From NCBI RefSeq assembly GCF_022965805.1, contig NC_133108.1, positions 20,055,545 to 20,119,544 of the forward strand: DNA of 64,000 bases. Reading direction: 5' to 3'. Below are positions 57,656-64,000 of this stretch, in pieces; within the stretch, counting starts at the first letter, position 1; the number at the start of each line of letters is the position of its first letter. The notes under the pieces were generated by a model that was not told the DNA's origin, searched no databases, and saw only the letters and a list, made by a program, of their open reading frames with translations. This DNA comes from Primulina eburnea. Taxonomy: Eukaryota > Streptophyta > Magnoliopsida > Lamiales > Gesneriaceae. The translations under genes and the position numbers were made by a program.

Positions 57656-58927
57656 CTAAGAATCCGCATCCCGCGACTCTCTATGTCTCCTCATCTCAGC
57701 CTCGATGGAATCAAGACGCGAGGAAGTCTCAGTATGATGACGCTCTAAGGTAGACTCCAAAAGGGAGAAACGAGTGTCGAAACGAGTCTCCAATCGCTCG
57801 AGATACTCGAAAATCCGATCGTAGGGTCCAGAGGGAGCAGGCGGAGTGAAGCCATGAGGAAGGTCATCCATGGTCATCAAAGGAGTGCTAATAGGGTCGG
57901 GAACACGCTGATGGGATGTAGAGGAAATATCAACCGAAGGGGTAGGAGTGGTACCCGTAGTAGGGGGACCAGCGGGAAATTCTCTCGTCTGAACGTGAGG
58001 AGGAAGGAGACCGAAGGGAACATGAAAGTGTTCGGTCGGACGATAGGACGCAAAGATGCGATCCTTGTCGATGACCCAAGAGGATAAGACGGGATTCCAA
58101 GAGAGTCCCATCTTAACAACAGTATCATGGTCGATAGTCTCGCGGGGAGAAATAGATAAGGATTCTTCATCTGTAAAGTCAATGCCCAGATGGGCTAGAA
58201 TCCGGTTAATGAAACGGCCAAATGGAAAAGAGACGCGAGTAGAAGAAGCCGCGTACTCCATGGCGTACATAAGAAAACGGGGAAGGTTAAAAGGACGCTG
58301 GGAGACTAAATAATAGAGAATGTACAGATCGAGATATTTGCAAGTGGAGAGGTCTCCACTGCGAGGAACAATAGAAGAAGTGATGAGCTTCAGAACAAGC
58401 TGAAGCTGAGGAGGAAGGTCCTTCGCATGAGGACGGTCATCGGCAGGAGTAGGCGGACGACCGAAGATGGTGGTCAAGGCAGTGACTCGATCAAAAGTAG
58501 GGTCATTCTCAGTCCAAGACTGAGAAAAGAACTCACTCGGTCCGTCTCGAGGAAGATCGAACCAAGTGGAGAGGTCGACGGTAGAAAAAGAAATGAACCG
58601 ACCCTGAACAATGGTAACAACACGAGTGTCATCACCACCAAGAACTAGGGAAAAGTTCGCATAGAACTGATGTATGAGAGAGGGGTAGATGAGATCGGGT
58701 ACGGAAGGTAGAAAGAAGTTTCCCCAACGTTGAGACTCAATAAGAGTAATCAACGTAAAGGAATTCGCACGGAGGTATTCGGTGTGAAGGGTACGACCAG
58801 GCAGAATGTTACGGGTTTCGAATTCAGGTGGGGTAGGACGAGGATTGGGTGGTTGGGTAAGATCATGATGAAAGGCACCGTGACGAGGGCGAACATTTCG
58901 GCCAGCTGCGTTACGACGCGGAGGCAT
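57656..58927 (-). CDS. Third ORF of element I (env-position ORF, putative plant transposon protein type)
   Basis: An open frame of 423 codons, MPPRRNAAGRNVRPRHG to RESRDADS. The middle (about residues 40-260: TEYLRANSFTLITLIESQRW, LVLGGDDTRVVTIVQGRFI, HLGIDFTDEESLSISPRET) resembles the domain annotated in plants as putative plant transposon protein. The C-terminal 50 residues (YDRIFEYLERLETRFDTRF onward) form a probable coiled coil. No signal peptide is seen. It occupies the position of the envelope-like ORF of SIRE elements, but I see no clear transmembrane segment. A TATA box 75 bp upstream with its own palindrome array suggests separate transcription. Function is unknown. Confidence 0.75.
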   Translation of the reverse strand: MPPRRNAAGRNVRPRHGAFHHDLTQPPNPRPTPPEFETRNILPGRTLHTEYLRANSFTLITLIESQRWGNFFLPSVPDLIYPSLIHQFYANFSLVLGGDDTRVVTIVQGRFISFSTVDLSTWFDLPRDGPSEFFSQSWTENDPTFDRVTALTTIFGRPPTPADDRPHAKDLPPQLQLVLKLITSSIVPRSGDLSTCKYLDLYILYYLVSQRPFNLPRFLMYAMEYAASSTRVSFPFGRFINRILAHLGIDFTDEESLSISPRETIDHDTVVKMGLSWNPVLSSWVIDKDRIFASYRPTEHFHVPFGLLPPHVQTREFPAGPPTTGTTPTPSVDISSTSHQRVPDPISTPLMTMDDLPHGFTPPAPSGPYDRIFEYLERLETRFDTRFSLLESTLERHHTETSSRLDSIEAEMRRHRESRDADS

Positions 58928-59001
58928 AGTGAGTAGTGAGTGTTTTGTGTGGGGAAAGAAAGAGAGGAGTGAATGAGCAAGTAAATCAGAGGATCCGAAC
59001 G

Positions 59002-59355
59002 CCTATTTATAGGCCATGTTCGGACGGTCCGAACATGAGTTCGGAAGGTCCGGAATTTGAACGGAACGGTTATCTGGCAGTCAGTTCGGACGATCCGATT
59101 CGCAATCGGACAATCCGATCATAGAACGGAGGCTACGAAGCGTAAACGGAGGGTCCGAAGTCTGACAATCAGGCATGGGAAGGCGCGAACATTAAATGAC
59201 ATCGGAAGAAGGTTCGGACGATCCGATGTTTGTTCGGATGGTCCGAAGAGGGAATCGGAGGTTCTGGAACCTATGGTCAGGTTCGGACGATCCGAACACG
59301 TTCGGTGGATCCGAGGTGAAACGGAGCATCCGAATAGGAGCGGTGATTCCGAAGT
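59002..59355 (-). promoter_or_regulatory. Internal promoter-like module before the third ORF of element I
   Basis: About ten to twelve copies of TTCGG-N5-CCGAA or variants (TTCGGACGGTCCGAA, TTCGGATGGTCCGAA, TTCGGACGATCCGAA, TTCGGTGGATCCGA) at 59355-59018, then CCTATAAATAGG at 59013-59002 in element orientation. A CT-rich leader of about 70 bp leads to the ATG at 58927. It is the same arrangement as in the element's LTR. Confidence 0.65.
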
Positions 59356-59478
59356 AGCCAAGATGAGGAACACCTAAAATTTAAAATATTTAGCACATAA
59401 ATGAATGTTGAGCCATAATTATGGATAAATACAATTAATTTGTATTATCCGACATTATAATGCTCACATTAATAATAC

Positions 59479-59492
59479 TCCCCCTCAATTTA
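59479..59492 (-). other. Internal purine tract after pol of element I
   Basis: AAATTGAGGGGGAG in element orientation, 32 bp after the pol stop. It could act as a central polypurine tract, or mark the 3' end of an ancestral element before the third ORF was added. Confidence 0.5.
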
Positions 59493-59523
59493 ACAAATAT
59501 GTACGAGAGTATTCGACTAGTGT

Positions 59524-60895
59524 TTACAACTCAATCATGCCAAGTTCACCACGCAAACGAGTAAAAGTAGATTCATCTAGTGGTTTTGTAAAAATATCAG
59601 CAATTTGATTCTTGGTGTCAACATAGTGAAGTTCAACATCATTTTGCTCAATGTGATCACGAATGAAATGATGTCGAATGTCAATATGTTTAGTACGAGA
59701 ATGTTGAACTGGATTCTTTGTTAGACATATGGTGCTTGTATTATCACAAAAGATTGGAATTTTTGAAAAAGTAACACCATAGTCGAGTAATTGATACTTC
59801 ATCCAAAGAATTTGTGCACAACAACTACCGGCAGCCATATACTCGGCCTCGGTGGTTGAAAGTGCAACACAGTTTTGCTTTTTAGAAAACCATGACACCA
59901 AGCAATTTCCCAAAAAGAAACAAGTTCCACTAGTGCTCTTTCTATCCACCTTATATCCTCCAAAGTCGGCATCACAGTAAGCTTTTAAATCGAAAAATGA
60001 GTTCTTAGAATACCATAATCCGAGATTTGGAGTATTTGAAAGATATTTGAAAATGCGTTTTAAGGCGAATAAGTGTGATTCCTTTGGACATGATTGAAAT
60101 CGTGCACACAAGCAAACACTAAACATAATGTCAGGTCTACTAGCAGTCGCATAGAGTAGGGAGCCAATCATGCTACGAAATAACTTTTGGTCAACAGGTT
60201 TACCTCCCTCATCTTTGTCGAGTCTGACTGTCGTGCTCATAGGTGTGGATGAGGCTTTGGAAGACTCCATCCCAAACTTTTTTAGCATATCCTTGATGTA
60301 CTTCCCTTGGTTGACAAAGAAACCATCCTTGCATTGCTTGATTTGGAGACCAAGGAAGTAGTTGAGTTCGCCCATCATGCTCATCTCAAAGTGATCCTGC
60401 ATAAGCTTAGAAAAATCTCTACACAAGTGTTCATTAGTAGCACCAAAAATAATATCATCTACATATATTTGTACTATCAGCAAATCATTATTTTTAGTCA
60501 AGGTAAATAAGGTAATATCAACTTTACCCCTACAAAAACCATTAGACAACAAAAAGGTAGATAATTTCTCATACCAAGCTCTAGGAGCTTGTTTCAAACC
60601 ATACAAAGCCTTATCAAGTTTATACACATAATCAGATAAGTGCACATCTTCAAAACCAACAGGTTGCTCAACATACACTTCTTCTTTCAAATCACCATTA
60701 AGAAAAGCACTTTTAACATCCATTTGAAACAATTTAAAGTCTCTAGAGCAAGCAAAAGCAAGTAGCATGCGAATGGATTCTAGTCTAGCAACAGGGGCAT
60801 AAGTCTCATCATAATCAATTCCCTCTTCTTGACTATATCCTTTAGCTACTAGCCTAGCTTTATTTCTAGTGATTGTACCATGCTCATCTAACTTC
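59524..60895 (-). pseudogene. Element I pol: Copia reverse transcriptase and RNase H, cut by the gap
   Basis: The frame is open from the gap to the stop at 59524. RT blocks: [75 protein letters not shown] and the catalytic YVDD ([12 protein letters not shown]). RNase [21 protein letters not shown] and [16 protein letters not shown], ending [19 protein letters not shown] and a short tail. The order and wording are Ty1/copia of the Sirevirus lineage. No break is visible in this part; it is listed as partial because the N-terminal polyprotein is missing at the gap. Confidence 0.93.
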
Positions 60896-60920
60896 NNNNN
60901 NNNNNNNNNNNNNNNNNNNN
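60896..60920. other. Assembly gap (25 N)
   Basis: A run of 25 N. The Sirevirus reading frame enters it from the right side of the element and unrelated repeat sequence leaves it, so real sequence of unknown length is missing. Confidence 0.98.
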
Positions 60921-61226
60921 GGGATTTTATGACCTTATGTAAAAACAATCTTTATTTTAATAATATTTTACGATTTTCATTCGATTATGGAATTATACTT
61001 TATCAGTATACCCATGCAAGCTACATAGATAAAGTCTTTGAAGATACAATAGGTACCATGAGGTTTGCCTCGCAATGTAAGATCATGACACTCATTAGGA
61101 TGTATATTGTATATTCTAAACAGGTTCCTAGTCGAATCAGCCGTCTAAAACAAGGATAAATGTCTCTTGATCTTGAGACTAGCATCTACGATGTAAACTT
61201 CATGTTTCATTGGAAAGAGCATGAGA
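60921..61226 (+). repeat. Dispersed repeat copy matching 47183-47526
   Basis: GTAAAAACAATCTTTATTTT, then ACTTTATCAGTATAC, ACAGGTTCCTAGTC and CATTGGAAAGAGCATGAGA all match the copy beside the membrane-protein gene. The copy stops in mid-phrase at 61226, where the LTR of element H begins. Confidence 0.8.
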
Positions 61227-61840
61227 TGTGATACGAAACCTCGTACGAATGAGAAGAAAACACGATTATCGAAATCGCACCCTCAACTCAATAACAAACA
61301 AGGATCGATTATATTGTCCCGATCTTTTGAAACAAGTAACGATTTGTGATATTCACCTCTAAGCGATTAAAACTTAGCAACAAATATCAACGATAAAACA
61401 ATTGAATTTCAAACGAACCTTCAAAGATCTTGTTTTGACAATCCGAGCGAAAAACAATCGACAAAGGCCACACAGATACAATCTTTGATAAGTTTGATTT
61501 GGGTTGAAGATCAAAGCAAAAAAAAATGCCTGGAATATTGAGAGAAATCTCCAATAATTTGATAACAATATGAATTGCCCCTTTTATGGTCTGATACATC
61601 GCATATATAATCAATAAAGCATGAAAAAGTAGTGTAAAAAGGCTTAATTAAGATAACTAGCAAATTTTGACACGGAAGTGGAGACCGCGGGTGCGCTGAT
61701 GATTCGACCGCGGGTGCGCTGCAGCTTCGGCAACAGACCGCAGGTGTGGTGATGATCATACCGCGGGTGCGGTCCCTGTTTTGGCGCGGGTGCGCCGGAC
61801 CTTCGGCAATCGCACTTTGAATAACATTCCAAAGACCTCC
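61227..61840 (-). repeat. Probable 3' LTR of element H
   Basis: The outer end is clear (TGTGATACGAAACCTCG on +, where repeat similarity stops). The inner end is not certain. In element orientation it holds four or five ACCGCACCCGCGGT-type words (about 61800-61680), and a TATA-like ATTATATATGCG at about 61610-61598. The first word group includes one exact ACCGCACCCGCGGT, as in element B. Confidence 0.5.
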
Positions 61841-63213
61841 AATATTATTCCAATGATTCCCAACCTCCTCTAATTTAGTCACCCAATTTGTAGATCCTCC
61901 TTGGTAGTTCATCATGAGTCCTTGAAGGGCTACTTTAAACTTCTTGCTACGTCCCCTCGTTATAGGTCCTTCGGGCAACTCTAACAACTCCCATGATTTC
62001 TTTGGTGCTTGATCAACCACTTTTGCATCATTCTCCTCTTCTTGAAAAGGATTTGTCCTCAAATCTTGATCATCTCCTACATCAAACAACGAAAAATCAC
62101 TAACATTAAAAGTAGAACTGACATTGTACTCACCTGGTAGGTCTAATTTGTAGGCATCGTCGTTGATCTTTTCAAGCACTTGAAATGGTCCATCACCCCT
62201 AGGTAAGAGCTTAGAACGTCGTTTTTCTGGAAATCTTTCCTTCCTTAAGTGCAACCATACCCAATCTCCCTTTTCAAAAACCATCTTTTTCCTTCCCTTG
62301 TTGGCTTGCGTCGTATATTATAAATTCTTCTTCTCGATGTTATTCTTGACCTTCTCATGCAAACTTGTAACGAATTCAGCTTTCTTCTTGCCATCCATGT
62401 TCAACCTTTCACTCACAGGCAAAGACATCAAATCCAAAGGAGTTAAAGGATTAAAACCATAAAAAATCTCAAATGGTGAATAATTCGTAGTAGAATGCAC
62501 GCTACGGTTATAAGCAAACTCAACAAATGACAAACATTCTTCCCAATTTTTCAAGTTCTTTTTGAGTATAGCACGCAAAAGTGTTCTTAGAGTTCTATTA
62601 ACAACTTCAGTTTGTCCATCCGTTTGAGGATGACATGTAGTATAAAACAACAGTTTAGGCCAAGCTTAGCCCACAAAGTTTTCCAAAAATAACTCAAAAA
62701 TTTAACATCACAGTCAGATACAATAGTCCTAGGCATACCATGCAACCTAACGACTTCCTTAAAGAACAAATCTGCAGTGTTGGATGCATCATCAGTTTTA
62801 TGACAAGCAATAAAATGTGCCATTTTAGAGAATCTATCAACAACAACAAATATTGAATCCCTCCCCTTCTTAGTTCTTGGCAAACCTAAAACAAAATCCG
62901 TAGAAATATCAATCCAAGGTTCACTAGGAACAGGAAGTGGTGTATACAATCCATGTGGTTGTGTTCTAGACTTAGCTTGTCTACAAGTAATGCACTTTTC
63001 ACAAACACGCTCAACATCACATTTCATATGTGGCCAATAAAAATGCTCATGCAAACAACTCAAAGTTTTAGCCACACCAAAGTGCCCCATCAAACCACCA
63101 CCATGTGCCTCCCTCACAAGTAATTCACGAATTGATGACTTAGGAATGCACAATCTATCTTCTCTAAATAAAAACCCATTATGCAAATAAAATTTATCAT
63201 GTGAACCATGCAT
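61511..63213 (-). pseudogene. Element H integrase
   Basis: Zinc region ([20 protein letters not shown] and [12 protein letters not shown]), core ([31 protein letters not shown], then [14 protein letters not shown] in another frame) and C-terminal part (DWVWLHLRKERFPEKRRSKL, GDGPFQVLEKINDDAYKLDL, EYNVSSTFNVSDFS). Frameshifts lie near 62640 and 62300. The frame continues from 61830 to 61511 into LTR-like DNA with no chromodomain. Confidence 0.85.
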
Positions 63214-63263
63214 ACATATTTCAAATCCTCATCCATCGCATACAATTATTTCACATGTTCAAA

Positions 63264-64000
63264 TCACAAGATTTTTGAATCCAAGGTAGAGATTAGTACG
63301 TACCTCCATGATAGTGCGTCGGCCACTACATTATCCTTACCTTGTTTATACTTGATTATGTAGGGAAATGTTTCTATGAATGCCACCCACTTATCATGTC
63401 GCTTGTTCAGTTTCTGTTGTCCCCTAAGGTACTTTAGAGACTCATGATCGGTATGGATCACAAATTCCTTAGGCCTCAAGTAGTGTTGCCACATCTCCAA
63501 AGTCCTCACAAGTGCGTACAACTCCTTGTCATACGTTGGATAGTTCAGTACTGCTCCATCGGGTTTCTCACTAAAGTACGCCACTGTTCGTCCTCCTTGC
63601 ATCAAAACACCTCCAATAACTACACCTAAAGCATCACATTCAATTTCAAAAGTATTATAAAAATCAGGCAAAACAAGTAAAGGCGTATTAATTAATTTTT
63701 GTTTAATAATATTAAAAGACTTCTCTTGCTCATCGCCCCAATGGAATGGAACGTTCTTCTTAATCACCGCCGTCATCGGTGCCGCCAGTGTGCTAAAATC
63801 TTTTACAAACCTCTTATAGAAGCTTGCAAGACCATGAAAGCTTCGAACTTGACTAACATTAGCAGGCGTTGGCTAATCTCGAATAGCACTTACCTTGTAC
63901 TCATCCACTTGTATCCCCTGTGAACTTACCACAAAACCAAGAAAGACAAGTTTGCTTGTGCAAAAATCACTTTTCTTAAGATTAGCATATAAATGTTCAT
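63264..64000 (-). pseudogene. Element H reverse transcriptase end and RNase H
   Basis: From the window edge: EHLYANLKKSDFC, LVFLGFVVSSQGIQVDEYKV, a stop at about 63872 where tryptophan is expected, then [20 protein letters not shown]. RNase H is open from 63776 ([54 protein letters not shown]). The usual DAS block is DAL, and the frame breaks after [14 protein letters not shown]. Confidence 0.85.

Larger units (their letters stand above)
56193..60895 (-). mobile_element. Sirevirus-type Ty1/copia element I, 5' part lost in the assembly gap
   Basis: Minus-strand order: RT and RNase H (60895-59524), an array-plus-TATA region (59355-59002), a third ORF (58927-57656), three G-rich purine tracts (57535-57345) and an LTR (57344-56193). 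RT sequence, an extra ORF after pol and multiple purine tracts are Sirevirus traits. The LTR cuts the MULE gene; the flanking 5 bases are ACTTA (56188-56192), but the other flank is not visible. gag, protease, integrase and the 5' LTR would lie beyond the 25-N gap. Confidence 0.85.
61227..64000 (-). mobile_element. CRM-like Ty3/gypsy element H, 3' part
   Basis: Minus-strand RT end, RNase H, integrase and a 3' LTR; the rest lies beyond the window. No chromodomain of the Tekay type is present. The integrase frame continues well past GPITRGRSKKF into what looks like the LTR, a trait of CRM (centromeric) chromoviruses. It is inserted in the dispersed repeat at 60921-61226. Clade assignment is from integrase wording and this overlap, so moderate. 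Confidence 0.7.

Noticed and set aside
57854..58936. ORFs on the + strand opposite the third ORF of element I
   Set aside because: Shadow frames of a GC-biased gene; the minus frame has the domain-like pattern, the coiled coil and the promoter-like upstream module.
1..64000. tRNA, rRNA or organelle insert
   Set aside because: I found no cloverleaf-like gene or rRNA core sequence. The tRNA-like matches are only the 12-18-base primer sites.

Overview
This is plant nuclear DNA, most likely from a eudicot. It is AT-rich and gene-poor. It carries Athila, Tekay and CRM-type Ty3/gypsy elements, a Sirevirus-type Ty1/copia element and a Mutator-like transposase, primed from plant tRNAs (initiator Met, Asp). 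Asterid or Lamiales ancestry is only an impression. There is one 25-base assembly gap (60896-60920). I see one intact host gene: a small four-helix membrane protein at 46458-47107 whose first coding exon is 8 nt.

Left two-thirds (46-33490): a nested retrotransposon stack. The outermost layer is an Athila-clade element on the minus strand (called D): one 3' LTR at 46-1612, pol end at 4342-6158, and RT, PR, gag and a tRNA-Asp primer site at 29860-33477. It is split by Tekay element A (+, 6164-29854) with a 5-bp target duplication AGTCA/ACTCA. A is split twice: by Tekay element B in gag (8509-17219, duplication ATAAG) and by Tekay element C between PR and RT (18094-24544, duplication ATGTT). C is the youngest. 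Its two 1436-bp LTRs differ at about five places, and it has an uninterrupted 1092-codon pol but has lost nearly all of gag and the protease active site.

Between the D integrase stop (4342) and its 3' LTR, where envelope-like ORFs sit in Athila elements, are two decayed, intronless cellular-looking genes in the element's own orientation. One is a LOG (cytokinin riboside monophosphate phosphoribohydrolase) copy at 2835-3411; the other, at 3572-4162, I do not recognise. This looks like host-gene capture by an Athila element and is the main candidate for something undescribed.

Middle (33491-51590): two Tekay-like chromovirus bodies in tandem (E and F) sharing a truncated central LTR, then a Copia-like LTR fragment, the intact membrane-protein gene, and a long truncated LTR (G) with a GC-rich 335-bp tandem repeat.

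Right part (51590-64000): nearly empty AT-rich DNA, then a MULE transposase gene (53998-56192) with one nonsense codon, cut by a Sirevirus-like Copia element on the minus strand (I, 56193-60895 up to the gap). After the gap comes a repeat fragment and a CRM-like element on the minus strand (H, 61227-64000) running out of the window.

A second theme runs through the window. Several LTRs carry arrays of short GC-rich near-palindromes immediately upstream of the TATA box. The same words recur in unrelated element types: TTCGG-N5-CCGAA in Tekay C and in the Sirevirus, and ACCGCACCCGCGGT in Tekay B and in the CRM-like element. The Sirevirus repeats its array-plus-TATA arrangement in front of its third ORF, which suggests an internal promoter.
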